A stretch of DNA of 64,000 nt. Source: Paracoccus zhejiangensis. GTDB taxonomy: Bacteria > Pseudomonadota > Alphaproteobacteria > Rhodobacterales > Rhodobacteraceae. This document shows, in pieces, positions 46,747-55,612 of this stretch. The stretch is taken from positions 2,542,001 to 2,606,000 of the forward strand of contig NZ_CP025430.1 of the NCBI RefSeq assembly GCF_002847445.1, in the 5' to 3' direction. Both the position numbers and the translations under genes were made by a program. The number at the start of each line of letters is the position of its first letter. The stretch's first letter is position 1. The notes under the pieces are model-generated. The model did no database searches and had not been told where the DNA came from. It was given only the letters and a program-made list of their open reading frames with translations.

Positions 46747-47532
46747 CTATTCCCAGGGCTCGATCACCTCTTTCGCCGCCCAAGCGGTCAGCGGCGCCTC
46801 GGACCATGTGCCATAGCTGGCATTGGGGAAGACGATCCACTCCTTGCCCCATTTCGCCGTTTCCTCGGTGACGGTGCCCTTCTGCTGGTCAAGCGGCGTC
46901 TTGCGGAATCGGCCGTCGAAGTCGTGCAGCGTATCGCCGAGAAGCAGGACGATCTGGTGATCCTTCGACACCAGGTCACGACGCTCGACCTTGGGCGGGC
47001 CAAGCAGCAGCACGGATTCCTCGCTGACCTGCGGCAGGCCAAGCGCGGTCAGGGTCGCCAGCGTGTCAACCTTCTGCTGGTCCGAGCGGTCCGAGATATA
47101 GCGGATGGTCACGCCCATGTCGTTTGCGTGGTTCAGGAATTCCAGCGCGCCGGGGATCAGCGTCGGCTGGCCGTCACGCTCCCAGGGCAGCCAGGTGTCC
47201 CAGGCATCATAGGTGTGGCAATTGGCCAGATCGCGGGCCAGCAGCGCGCTGTTGTCGATCACCGTCTCGTCCAGATCGGTCACAACCGCCAGCTTGGCCG
47301 GATCGGCCACTCCATCGACCGCGGCATGAAGACGCTCGGTCGCGATGTTATAGGCCTGCAGTTGCAGCGCCCGGATCTCGGCCGATTGCTGCTGGAAGCG
47401 CAGGCCCATGGTGAACTGGGCGACGTCGCAGCTGTCAGCCGCAGCCTCGGTCGGGGCATCCTGCGCGGCAAGCGGCTGTGCCATCAGCGCGGCGGTCACC
47501 GCCGCCAGCGCGGTAAGGCGGGTGTTTCTCAT
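46747..47532 (-). CDS. HAD class C acid phosphatase-like protein, secreted form
   Basis: A 261-residue paralogue with signal peptide RLTALAAVTAALMAQPLAAQ. HAD motif I is VVTDLDETVIDNS near residue 88, motif II IRYISDRSDQQ near 140 and motif III IVLLLGDTLHDFDGRF near 198. No lipobox is present, so it is probably soluble in the periplasm, where e(P4)-type enzymes dephosphorylate nucleotides such as NMN for uptake. AGGGAGAGAAG precedes the ATG. It lies 69 nt upstream of the cytoplasmic paralogue. Confidence 0.87.
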   Translation of the reverse strand: MRNTRLTALAAVTAALMAQPLAAQDAPTEAAADSCDVAQFTMGLRFQQQSAEIRALQLQAYNIATERLHAAVDGVADPAKLAVVTDLDETVIDNSALLARDLANCHTYDAWDTWLPWERDGQPTLIPGALEFLNHANDMGVTIRYISDRSDQQKVDTLATLTALGLPQVSEESVLLLGPPKVERRDLVSKDHQIVLLLGDTLHDFDGRFRKTPLDQQKGTVTEETAKWGKEWIVFPNASYGTWSEAPLTAWAAKEVIEPWE

Positions 47533-47628
47533 TCTTCTCTCCCTGGTCTGAACCCTGCCGCGAAACGGGCGGCAGAGCCGAAGCCTAGTGAGAAGATCTG
47601 CGCCCCGCAATGCGGGACGGCAGGGGTA

Positions 47629-48882
47629 TCAGGCAGCGACGGTTGCCGAGGGCAGACGCGCCGGTTCCTCGCGGATCGGCAGGTGGATCAGCGCGCTGAT
47701 CGCGCCGACGCCGACACCGATCCACCAGACCAGCGTGTAGTTACCGTAGACATCGTACAGCCAGCCGCCCAGCCAGACGCCAAGGAACGAGCCGATCTGG
47801 TGGCTGAGGAAGACGAAACCGTAAAGCGTGCCCATGTAGCGCAGCCCGTAGATATAGGCGACCAGACCCGAGGTCAGCGGCACGGTGGCCAGCCACAGCC
47901 CGCCCATGACCAGCGAGAAGATGATGACCGTTGTGGGGGTGATCGGTGTCAGGATGAACACCGCCGCCGCGATGGTGCGCAGCGTATAGATGCCCGCCAG
48001 CAGGTATTTCTTGGTATAGCGCTTGCCCAGCCAGCCCGACAGGATCGAGCCGGCGATATTCGCGAGACCGATCAGCGAGATGGCGATGGCGCCAAGGGCC
48101 GAGGTGGTGGTGATGCCGATCGAGGCCAAGATGCCGGTCGGGCTGATCGGGCCGCACATCTCAGCGATCATCGCCGGGAAATGCGCGGTGATGAAGCCAA
48201 GCTGGTAGCCGCAGGAGAAGAAGCCAGCGAAGATCATCAGGTAGGAGGGATCGCGGAAGGCACGCTTCAGCACCGTGCCCATGCTTTCCTCGAGCTCGGA
48301 GCGGCTGGCCGGCTTGCTGTCGCCCAGAAGCGGCAGGAAGAACATGCAGCTGAGCACGATCACGCCGAAGATGATGAAGACCATCTGCCAGCTGTAGAAG
48401 GCCAGCAGGATCTCGGCCAGCGGCGCGCCGAAGACCTGCCCGGCCGAGCCGGCGGCGGTGGCGATGCCAAGGGCAAGGCTGCGGTTCTCGTCGCTGGCGG
48501 CGCGGCCGATGACGGCCAGGATGACGCCGAAGCCGGTGCCGGCGATGCCGAAGCCGACCATCACCTCGAGTATCTGCATGGTCTCGGGGGTGGTGGCGAA
48601 GGCCGTGAGGATCAGCCCGGCGGAATAAAGCAGCGCACCAAGGATGATCGACCAGCGATCCCCCCAGCGTTCCGCCAGCGCCCCGAAGATCGGCTGGCCG
48701 ATGCCCCAGGCGAGGTTCTGGATGGCGATGGCCAGCGAGAACTCGGCCCGCGGCCAGCCGAATTCCTCGCCGATCGGGATCTGGAACATGCCGAAACTGG
48801 CGCGCAGCGCGAAGTTGATCAGCAGGATGATACAGCCGCCGATGAGGACGGGCGTGAACAGGCGGGCTTGCGAGGCTGACAT
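47629..48882 (-). CDS. MFS transporter, OFA-like
   Basis: A 417-residue major facilitator with about 12 helices. The opening GGCIILLINFALRASFGMFQIPIGEEFGW and QNLAWGIGQPIFGALAERWGDRWSIILGALLY (motif A, about residue 60-90) resemble the oxalate/formate antiporter and monocarboxylate-porter groups. It ends LPIREEPARLP. A carboxylate substrate is plausible but unproven. An inverted repeat lies upstream at 48966-48989. Confidence 0.8.
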   Translation of the reverse strand: MSASQARLFTPVLIGGCIILLINFALRASFGMFQIPIGEEFGWPRAEFSLAIAIQNLAWGIGQPIFGALAERWGDRWSIILGALLYSAGLILTAFATTPETMQILEVMVGFGIAGTGFGVILAVIGRAASDENRSLALGIATAAGSAGQVFGAPLAEILLAFYSWQMVFIIFGVIVLSCMFFLPLLGDSKPASRSELEESMGTVLKRAFRDPSYLMIFAGFFSCGYQLGFITAHFPAMIAEMCGPISPTGILASIGITTTSALGAIAISLIGLANIAGSILSGWLGKRYTKKYLLAGIYTLRTIAAAVFILTPITPTTVIIFSLVMGGLWLATVPLTSGLVAYIYGLRYMGTLYGFVFLSHQIGSFLGVWLGGWLYDVYGNYTLVWWIGVGVGAISALIHLPIREEPARLPSATVAA

Positions 48883-48965
48883 GGATCTTCACCGGGTAAT
48901 GACCCGTTAACCGATGGCGGGTCATCTGACGAAGATCAAGCGGACAATTTTTGATGAATGCATCA

Positions 48966-48989
48966 GCCGGGCTGATGGATCAGCCCGGC
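48966..48989. repeat. Perfect inverted repeat between MFS and lolA genes
   Basis: Arms GCCGGGCTGAT / ATCAGCCCGGC around GG. It lies 31 nt after the lolA stop and 83 nt upstream of the MFS start, so it may be the lolA transcript end (no clear U-run) or an operator. A TGATG-AATG-CATCA palindrome sits just before it at 48952-48965. Confidence 0.5.
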
Positions 48990-49020
48990 CGAGCCGGTTT
49001 CGGCGATCAGTTGCACGCGC

Positions 49021-49629
49021 TTACTTGCGGCGCGCAACCTCATCATTGATCGAGAAGGTCGAGGCCGGGAAGCGTGCGCCCTTGGCCATCTCGCCGAGGA
49101 TCACCGTGGTCTTCTCGCCGGCATTGTCGGTCACGACCCATTGGCGCAGCTCGGTCGGGCCGGCGGTGAAGACCATCTGGATATTGCCGTATTCCGGATG
49201 GGCCGGGTCCTGCGCGGTGACGACGGTGCTGTTCTTCTGCTCGCTATGGCCGGTGACCATATTGGCGCGGCCAAGGTTCACGTTCTGCGCCAGGATGATC
49301 GACAGCGGCGTTTCCGACAGCGGGTATTGCTGCGGGCCGTTGTTCGACTTGCTGTCAAAGACCGCGACCTGCCCGCCCGAGGCGAGGACCAGCTGCTTGT
49401 CGTTGTTATACTCGAAGCGCACCCGGCCCGGGCGCTGGATATAGATCTGGCCGGTCGAGATGCTGCCGTCATTGTTCACCTGGGTGAACTTGCCGTTCAT
49501 GGTGCTGAGGCCGTTCAGATAGTTCGACAGCTCGTTGAGCGAGATTTTCTCGGCCATCGCGGGCAGCGCGAAGGCGAGGGCGAAGACGGGCGCGAGGGCG
49601 AGTGAGCGTATTTTCATGGCCCCGATCAT
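49021..49629 (-). CDS. lolA: Outer membrane lipoprotein carrier LolA-like
   Basis: A 202-residue periplasmic protein. The signal peptide IRSLALAPVFALAFALPAMA ends at AMA-E, followed by LNELSNYLNGLSTMNGKFTQVNNDGS, the LolA opening, and GQIYIQRPGRVRFEYN near residue 70 with the conserved Arg. It carries lipoproteins from LolCDE to the outer membrane. ATG 49629 has GGAG at 8 nt; ATG 49617 is a second choice. The gene stands between an MFS gene and glsA, all on the minus strand. Confidence 0.9.
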   Translation of the reverse strand: MIGAMKIRSLALAPVFALAFALPAMAEKISLNELSNYLNGLSTMNGKFTQVNNDGSISTGQIYIQRPGRVRFEYNNDKQLVLASGGQVAVFDSKSNNGPQQYPLSETPLSIILAQNVNLGRANMVTGHSEQKNSTVVTAQDPAHPEYGNIQMVFTAGPTELRQWVVTDNAGEKTTVILGEMAKGARFPASTFSINDEVARRK

Positions 49630-49756
49630 GGTTGATTCTCCAATGACTTGCACATCACGAATGGTGGATGGCTCGCGGCCCGAACGCTCGCGCCGCGGTG
49701 AGGGTTCCGGCACGTCTGCGTGACCTTTCGGCACAGGGACCCCGCCCGGTCGAGCC

Positions 49757-50713
49757 TCAGCCAAAGACCGACCAGCCGGTGAACTCGGCCAGCTTCTCCG
49801 CCGCATAGGCACCGGCGCGGGAATTGCCGGTGGCGTTCAGCCCCGGCGACCAGATGGCAATCGAGGCGCGGCCGGGGGCGACCATCAGGATGCCGCCGCC
49901 CACCCCGGATTTGCCGGGCAGGCCGACGCGAAAGGCGAAATCGCCGGATTCGTCGTAATGGCCGCAGGTCAGCATCAGCGCGGTGATCCGCCGCGCCCGG
50001 GCCGGGGCAAGGATCGAGGGTGCGCCGGGCAGGCCGGCAATGACCCGGCCGGCGCGCGCCAGTTGCAGGCAATCCATCTCGATGGCGCATTGGTGGAAAT
50101 AGGTGCCAAGCGTGTAATCGACCGGGTTCTTTAGGTTGCCATAGGATTTCAGGTAATTGCCAAGCGCGCGATTGCGATCGCCGGTGGCCTGTTCCGACAT
50201 GGCAACGGCGCGGTCGATATGGATGGCATCGTCCCCGGCGGCGGCGCGGATGAAATGGATGATTTCGGCCAGCGCATCGCGCGGCGTCCGCCCGGTCAGC
50301 AATTCGTCGGTGACGACCAGCGCGCCGGCATTGATGAAGGGATTGCGCGGAATGCCCTTCTCGAGCTCCAGAAGCAGGATCGAATCGAAGCGCGAGCCCG
50401 AGGGTTCGCGCCCCACCCGCTGCCAGATCTGCTCACCTATGCGGCCCAGCACGCAGGCCAACGAAAACACCTTGCTGATCGACTGGATCGAGAAGCCGAC
50501 CTCTGATGCCCCGGCATGGCACAGGCTGCCATCGGCCAGCTGCACCGCGATGCCGAATTGCGCCAGCTCCACATCCGCCAGTTCCGGGATGTAGTCGGCC
50601 ACCTTGCCCCAGTCGGCGCGCGCATGGATCTCGGCGGCGAGGCCGGTCAGGAACTCTTGCAGCGCCTCGGGCGAGGGATCGGCCCTGCCCCGGTCCGGTT
50701 GTGCCTGCGGCAT
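49757..50713 (-). CDS. glsA: Glutaminase
   Basis: A 318-residue serine-type glutaminase of the beta-lactamase-like fold, deamidating glutamine to glutamate. The catalytic Ser-x2-Lys is in GFSIQSISKVFSLA near residue 77, with the neighbouring Tyr in NYLKSYGN near 190 and SGDFAFRVGLPGKSGVGGGI near 257 closing the site. Length is that of E. coli YbaS/YneH. It is the last minus-strand gene before the peptidoglycan-linked locus, 74 nt from it; no sign of co-regulation. Confidence 0.93.
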   Translation of the reverse strand: MPQAQPDRGRADPSPEALQEFLTGLAAEIHARADWGKVADYIPELADVELAQFGIAVQLADGSLCHAGASEVGFSIQSISKVFSLACVLGRIGEQIWQRVGREPSGSRFDSILLLELEKGIPRNPFINAGALVVTDELLTGRTPRDALAEIIHFIRAAAGDDAIHIDRAVAMSEQATGDRNRALGNYLKSYGNLKNPVDYTLGTYFHQCAIEMDCLQLARAGRVIAGLPGAPSILAPARARRITALMLTCGHYDESGDFAFRVGLPGKSGVGGGILMVAPGRASIAIWSPGLNATGNSRAGAYAAEKLAEFTGWSVFG

Positions 50714-50787
50714 GGCGTTGCCCCCTCTGCGATGCTCTGCCCCCTGTCATAGCACCGATGGTCCGACAGGCGGCAGGGGCGACGGAC

Positions 50788-53061
50788 CTATCCGCGGTCG
50801 GGCAGGTTTTCCTGCAACATCGCATCCATCGCCGCAACGAAGGCCAGCACGGCGGGCGAGGGCGGCGCCTCGCGTTCGGGCTCGGGCGTGGCGGCCAGAA
50901 CCGGGGCGGCGTTCATCTTGCGGTCGGCCCAGCCCTTCAGCTCGGCGATGGAATAGCCGTTGAGGAAGGGGTTCGCGTTCACCACCCCCGCCCCCATCAC
51001 CTGCAAGACGCTGGCCCCATCCGCTGCCGACAACGCCCGATGCGCCCCCTCGGGGCCAAGGAAATGCGCCAGATAGAGCCGCCCCGCGGTGATCTGATGG
51101 CCACGCGCGCGCAAGTAAGCCTCGTTCTCCTGCGCCAGATGCTTGACCATCTCGCGCGAGAGATCGGGGTTGAATCGCAGGTTCAGCAGGTCGCGCCGTG
51201 CCATGCTGGCGGCCAGTTCCGGGCGATAGCTGGCCATCATCCGCAGCCAGGTGGAATCGATGAACTGTCCCAGCCCCGTGGCGGAAGACAGCGGGTTCTT
51301 GGCCGTGGCATTGCCGGCGCTTTCCACCCGGATGATCCGACCGATCAGCGCCTCGACCGCGTCCGAGGCCAGCACCGTCTGGCCGCCGGTGAAAAGCGGC
51401 ATCGGGTTGATCGCCTGCCCCGCGCGGAAGGCCTGAAAGAACAGCCCGTCCTCGCCGCCGACCTGCCCGACCCGGCCAAGCGAACCGCCCGCCGGAACCG
51501 CCGCGCCCTTGACCAGCCCCTCGGCCAAGGCCGAAAGCCCCGAATAGCGCGTGACCAGCCCGGCGCCATGATCCAGCGTCACGCTGAAGTTCTCGCCCTC
51601 ACCCGTGATCTCGCGCAGCTGCCCGGCGGCGGCGGCGATCACCGGCGCGCCCCTGGCGGCGGCGAAGTCGATGCCGGGCAGGGTCTCGCCCGCGCCCTCG
51701 CCCGCACCCGCATCCTCGGCCCCGAACTTGCGGCGGATGGTGCCGCTGACCGGCAGGGTCATCGCGACCTCGCCACCCTCGGCCCGCGCCACCCGCGCGC
51801 CCGGCGCATGGCAGCGGAAGCCCTGTCCATCCTCGCGCGGCACCACGTAGCAGGGCTTTGCCCCGGACGGCCCGTCGACACCGGCGAACAGCACCTGGCC
51901 GGCCAACCCGCCGCCAGCACCATGATCGCGGGCGAAGATCAGCGTCAGCCGGTCGCCCGGATCGGCGAAGCCGGCCAGATCATGCACCTGCGCCATCATG
52001 GCGATGACCTCGCCCACGATCTCGGTCGGCACCTTGGCGCGGATGGCGGCGGAATAGATCACGTCGAGCAGGCGATATTGCAGACCCTCGCCCGACGGAC
52101 CGTCCTCGTTCCGCGCGAGATCCTGAATATCGGCATCGATCCACGGATCGGCCGCCGCCACAAGCCGCTCGGCCCCGCTGCGCGCCACCGATCCCTGCCA
52201 GCCCTCGGCCCCGTAAAGCGACAATTGCATCAGGCGGGGATCATCGGGGCGTGGGTCGAACCGGATCGCCAGAACCGTGCCCTCGGGCAGCGCCTCCTCG
52301 ACCGGCAACAGACCGGCTGCGCCCTGCACCACCGTCTCGATCTCGGCGGCCTGAAAGCCGTTGTCGCGCAGAAGGTCGGCCAGCGGCGTGGCCAGTTCCA
52401 GATCCAACACGAGTTCCTGCGACAGCGGTGGGCGCTCGGCCTCGGGGTTCAGGAACAGGGTCGAGGCGGCGACCGGGGCGGGGGTCTTCTCGGCCTCGGT
52501 CATGGTCAGCGGGTCGATTGGCGCCGGCGCCTCGGCCTTGGCCTGCAACAGCTCGATCGAGCGGGTGCGCTGCGACTGAAACAACGCGAAATCCTCGGGC
52601 GAACTGGGCAGCGCCGTCATCAGCCGCCGTTCGCGCACATGCAGCGTCTCGTTCACCAGCATCAGCCGGTCCGGCGCGGGCAAGCCGACGCGGCCGACAT
52701 CCAGCGTCGGCGGGCCGGCCAGCGGAAGGCTGCGGTCGCCCTGCCCCGCATCGGCAAGCCGCAGGATCAAGGGATCGCCGGGCAGGTCGGTGAAGGTATC
52801 GGCCCGGACCACCGGTGCCACATCGAACGCCTCTTCGACCTGAACCATCTGCGCGCCGTCCTGCAGATCGCCTCCACTCGCAGCATCGGCGACCTGCACG
52901 GGTTCGCCGGAGGGAGCTCCATCGCCGGGCCAGACCAGCCAGCCGATCCCCCCGGCAAGCAGCAGCACGGCAAGCCCGATCCCCGCGCGGATCGCCCGGC
53001 TGCGATTGCGACGCCGGCGGGCATTCTGGCGGTGGCTCTGAAAGGCGGGGTCGACCTGCAC
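50788..53061 (-). CDS. Membrane-anchored degenerate LytM-lytic transglycosylase fusion
   Basis: A 757-residue protein. A basic N terminus and one membrane helix (AIRAGIGLAVLLLAGGIGWLVW, residues about 24-45) anchor a large periplasmic part. After a long low-complexity section, a LytM/M23-like domain spans about 440-555 (TLPGIDFAAARGAPVIAAAAG) in which the three zinc His are replaced (Leu, Gly, Phe at the expected places), so it should be inactive. A lysozyme-like lytic transglycosylase domain follows at about 570-700, with the catalytic Glu in IIRVESAGN and SSATGLGQFIDSTW. The start is GTG. It lies 12 nt after the pseudo-caspase gene. Confidence 0.75.
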   Translation of the reverse strand: MQVDPAFQSHRQNARRRRNRSRAIRAGIGLAVLLLAGGIGWLVWPGDGAPSGEPVQVADAASGGDLQDGAQMVQVEEAFDVAPVVRADTFTDLPGDPLILRLADAGQGDRSLPLAGPPTLDVGRVGLPAPDRLMLVNETLHVRERRLMTALPSSPEDFALFQSQRTRSIELLQAKAEAPAPIDPLTMTEAEKTPAPVAASTLFLNPEAERPPLSQELVLDLELATPLADLLRDNGFQAAEIETVVQGAAGLLPVEEALPEGTVLAIRFDPRPDDPRLMQLSLYGAEGWQGSVARSGAERLVAAADPWIDADIQDLARNEDGPSGEGLQYRLLDVIYSAAIRAKVPTEIVGEVIAMMAQVHDLAGFADPGDRLTLIFARDHGAGGGLAGQVLFAGVDGPSGAKPCYVVPREDGQGFRCHAPGARVARAEGGEVAMTLPVSGTIRRKFGAEDAGAGEGAGETLPGIDFAAARGAPVIAAAAGQLREITGEGENFSVTLDHGAGLVTRYSGLSALAEGLVKGAAVPAGGSLGRVGQVGGEDGLFFQAFRAGQAINPMPLFTGGQTVLASDAVEALIGRIIRVESAGNATAKNPLSSATGLGQFIDSTWLRMMASYRPELAASMARRDLLNLRFNPDLSREMVKHLAQENEAYLRARGHQITAGRLYLAHFLGPEGAHRALSAADGASVLQVMGAGVVNANPFLNGYSIAELKGWADRKMNAAPVLAATPEPEREAPPSPAVLAFVAAMDAMLQENLPDRG

Positions 53062-53073
53062 GAAACCTGCGCC

Positions 53074-54462
53074 CTAGCGGAAGATGCCCGAGCCGAGGGC
53101 ATTCGGGTTGATCCGGGGTTGGGTGGTGGCAGCGGCGGGCGGTGGCGTGGTCTGGCGCGGCGGCTGCACGGGTTGGCGCTGTGTGGTGGTCCGAGCCGGG
53201 GTGCTACGCGTGGTCGTCGGCTGGCGCGTGCTGGCCGCAGGCGTGTTCCGCACCACCGGCTGGACCACGACATCGGGGCAGCGCAGGTCATCCCTCAGCG
53301 CGATCTGCCGGAACAGCGTCACCTCGGCCTCGCGCGTTACAGCCGTACCGCCCGCCCGCTGGAAATAGCGATCCACCGCCTGCCGCGAGCCATTGCCCCA
53401 GTCGCCGTCGATCCGCCCGGTATAGCAGTTCATCCGCTGCAGATCGGTCTGGATGGCGCTGGCCATCTGGTCCGCCGGCGGGTCGAACGCACCGCTTTCC
53501 AGCAGGCTGGCAAAGGCCTGCGGGTCCTCGGCGCGGATGCGGGCGCGTTCTTCGGCGCTAGTGCCGAGCGCCGAACCGGCAAGGCTGTCCGTGGGCGGCG
53601 TCACCCCGTCCTCGCGCGGGCGTTCGCCGACGATGATCGAGGGCTCGGGCAGGCCCGCCCCGGTGGGGCGCGCGGCACGGTCGCCGGTCAGCGGCTGAAC
53701 CGGCGCGGCGGCGTTGAAGATCTGCACCCCGGAGGTGGCGGCCTGACCGGCGGCGCTGAGCGCACCGGGCCGCGCCGTCGGGGTCAGTGCGCTGACAGGG
53801 CGCAAGGGCGCGTCAAGGATCAGCGTGCCGCCGCCTGCCGCCTTTGGCTGTGCAACCAGCGCGGTGAACCCGGCCCAGTCCGACCCGGTCGCCACCGGCA
53901 ATCCGGCCCCGGACAGGCTGTCGGCCAGTTCCGCCCCCGGACGTTCCAGCGCCGCCAGCAGCGCGGTGGTCAGCCTCGCGCTGCCCGCGCAGGCAGCGGG
54001 CGAATGGGCAAGCAGGGCGGCAGCAGGGGCATCGCCAGGTTTCGCCTCATCCTCGGCAGGCTCCGCAACCGGTTCAACCGCACAGGATTCGGCCAGCACC
54101 ATCTGCTGCGCCGCCGGGTAGCGCGCCGCCAGTTCCGCCAGCGTCACCGGGCCCGAGGCCAGCGCGATGGCCCGTCCATCGTCGTTCTGCGCAAGATCAG
54201 CCGAGACATAGACCAGCATCACATCGGGCGCCTCGGCCGGCGGCTCTGGCAGGCTGGCCGGGTTTTCCAGCCGCCGCACGTCGAAGCCAGCCGCCAGAAG
54301 CGCGCGAGAGACGGCAAGGGCGTCACGGCCTGGCTGGCCGATCTCTTGCGACGCGGCCCGGCCGGCGATGACCAGCGCCTGCCGGGTCTCGGCCCATGCG
54401 GGCGCGGCCAGCAGCAGTGCCGCCCCGGTTCCCAGCATGATCCGGCCTATCAGCCCGCGCAT
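53074..54462 (-). CDS. Periplasmic pseudo-caspase with peptidoglycan-binding-like domain
   Basis: A 462-residue exported protein (signal peptide LGTGAALLLAAPAWA). Residues about 25-175 look like a caspase/C14 domain: RQALVIAGRAASQ, DALAVSRALLAAGFDVRRLENP, then VMLVYVSADLAQNDDG where the family has a Gly-His-Gly loop; the His is lost, while a Cys remains in VLAESCAVEP. About 335-385 reads like a PG_binding_1 repeat (IQTDLQRMNCYTGRIDGDWG). The tail is Thr/Pro/Gln-rich. It is probably a scaffold on the cell wall rather than a protease. The gene lies between the DUF1036 and LytM-transglycosylase genes. Confidence 0.65.
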   Translation of the reverse strand: MRGLIGRIMLGTGAALLLAAPAWAETRQALVIAGRAASQEIGQPGRDALAVSRALLAAGFDVRRLENPASLPEPPAEAPDVMLVYVSADLAQNDDGRAIALASGPVTLAELAARYPAAQQMVLAESCAVEPVAEPAEDEAKPGDAPAAALLAHSPAACAGSARLTTALLAALERPGAELADSLSGAGLPVATGSDWAGFTALVAQPKAAGGGTLILDAPLRPVSALTPTARPGALSAAGQAATSGVQIFNAAAPVQPLTGDRAARPTGAGLPEPSIIVGERPREDGVTPPTDSLAGSALGTSAEERARIRAEDPQAFASLLESGAFDPPADQMASAIQTDLQRMNCYTGRIDGDWGNGSRQAVDRYFQRAGGTAVTREAEVTLFRQIALRDDLRCPDVVVQPVVRNTPAASTRQPTTTRSTPARTTTQRQPVQPPRQTTPPPAAATTQPRINPNALGSGIFR

Positions 54463-54559
54463 CGGCCCCGCCTCTCGCTTTCCCCCGGAAGTCTAGCCGA
54501 AGCCGCGCCACCACGCGAGTCCGCCGCCACCCGCCAGCGTGGATGTGAACAGGCCGCCC

Positions 54560-54964
54560 TCATGGCCGCGGCGCCACGAAAACCGTCCATTCATCCGCCC
54601 GCCCAGTATCGATCTCGACAAAGCTCGCCTCCAGATGACCACGCAGCAGGCAATCCCGCTCGCCCTCGATGCGAAAGCGGCGCGGGGCGACACACATGGG
54701 AACCGTGCCGCCAAGCGCCGACTTGCCGAAGACATCGGTGGCGAAGAGATAGAGAAAGCGCGCCGTCAGCGGCTCTCGGATCAGTGTGGCGCATTGGTTC
54801 GGCGCAACGCGCCACCAGCCCTCGGTGCGAAACCCACCCTGAGCCGGCTGTCCAAAGGACAGGTTCAGCACGTCGAAGCTCTGGTTGCAGACCTTGAACT
54901 CGGCCCGCGCCGGTGCGGACCAGAGTGTGATCACGATCAGTAAAGGAATGAAAAAACGTAACAT
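54560..54964 (-). CDS. DUF1036 periplasmic protein
   Basis: A 134-residue exported protein of the DUF1036 family. After signal peptide FFIPLLIVITLWSAPARA it reads EFKVCNQSFDVLNLSFG, then TEGWWRVAPNQCATLI and FYLFATDVFG-like strands, the family pattern (N-x-S, GWW-x-V-P-x-x-C). The function of DUF1036 is unknown. It is the first gene of the minus-strand half of the divergon, facing the ExbB/ExbD-like genes. Confidence 0.75.
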   Translation of the reverse strand: MLRFFIPLLIVITLWSAPARAEFKVCNQSFDVLNLSFGQPAQGGFRTEGWWRVAPNQCATLIREPLTARFLYLFATDVFGKSALGGTVPMCVAPRRFRIEGERDCLLRGHLEASFVEIDTGRADEWTVFVAPRP

Positions 54965-55140
54965 ATTGATCTTTGCACCGGTTCAGCCGACCATTACACC
55001 AGAATGCCCAAGCCCGCCACAGGGCGGGACCGACGGTCAGACGACCAAGCGCAAGGAGATTGCCCTGCACCAGCCCCGTCATCATCGCACAGGATTCTGT
55101 GCTATGGATCATCGAATCAACGCGCAGCGAGAGGTTCAAA
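54965..55140. promoter_or_regulatory. Divergent promoter region of the motor locus
   Basis: A 176-nt region between the DUF1036 gene and the first plus-strand gene. It holds a GCACAG-GATT-CTGTGC palindrome at 55087-55102, about 40 nt before the plus-strand start, and a CCCGCC/GGGCGGG repeat near 55013-55028. Both gene sets can be controlled from here. Confidence 0.5.
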
Positions 55141-55608
55141 TTGCGTGACGCCCTGCTCAGCAAGACGGTCTTGGCCTCGGCGCTGGCCCTGATCGGGTTC
55201 ACCGCCGCGCCGGCCCCCGCGCAGGAGGTGGCAGCCTCGGATGCGGGGCGGATCGTGCTGGAACTGAACAACGTGACCGATACCGAGGCCGGCGCCTGCC
55301 GCATGACCTTCGTTGCCATCAACAACAGCGGCTCGGGCTTCGCGCGCACCGGCTGGCAGGTCGGCGTGTTCGACGCCGGGGGCATCGTCCGCTCGATCCT
55401 GGCGCTGGAATTCGGCGCGCTGCCGGCGAGCAAGACCAAGATCGTGCTTTTCGACCTGCCGGGCCGGGGCTGCGACGACATCTCGCGGGTGATCGTCAAT
55501 GACGTGACCCTCTGCCAGCCCGAAGAGGCGGCGGCGGACGCCATCGCCCCGACCTGCCTTGATGCGTTGACCACCCGGTCGCGTGCGGCCATCGAATTCG
55601 GTGTCTGA
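55141..55608 (+). CDS. Hypothetical exported protein of the motor locus
   Basis: A 155-residue protein with signal peptide LLSKTVLASALALIGFTAAPAPA. The mature part (RIVLELNNVTDTEAGACRMTF, NNSGSGFARTGWQVGVFDAGG) looks like a beta-sandwich with four Cys in GACRM, GRGCDD, TLCQP and PTCLD, suggesting two disulfides. I do not recognise a named family. The start is TTG 55141 with GAGAGG 6 nt upstream; no in-frame ATG is near. The ExbB-like gene follows after 4 nt, so the two are co-transcribed. Confidence 0.65.
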   Translation: MRDALLSKTVLASALALIGFTAAPAPAQEVAASDAGRIVLELNNVTDTEAGACRMTFVAINNSGSGFARTGWQVGVFDAGGIVRSILALEFGALPASKTKIVLFDLPGRGCDDISRVIVNDVTLCQPEEAAADAIAPTCLDALTTRSRAAIEFGV

Positions 55609-55612
55609 CCAG

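Noticed and set aside
46039..48879. A 946-codon plus-strand open frame
   Set aside because: Antisense to two HAD phosphatases and an MFS gene; composition is His/Arg/Gln-rich noise.
48940..48970. Possible FNR box (TTGAT...ATCAG)
   Set aside because: The half-sites are separated by 6 nt, not the 4 nt of an FNR site, and one arm is imperfect.
50506..54897. A 1463-codon open frame on the plus strand
   Set aside because: It runs antisense to three well-supported minus-strand genes, has Arg/Gly/Gln-rich low-complexity content and no domain. Long antisense frames are expected at this GC content.
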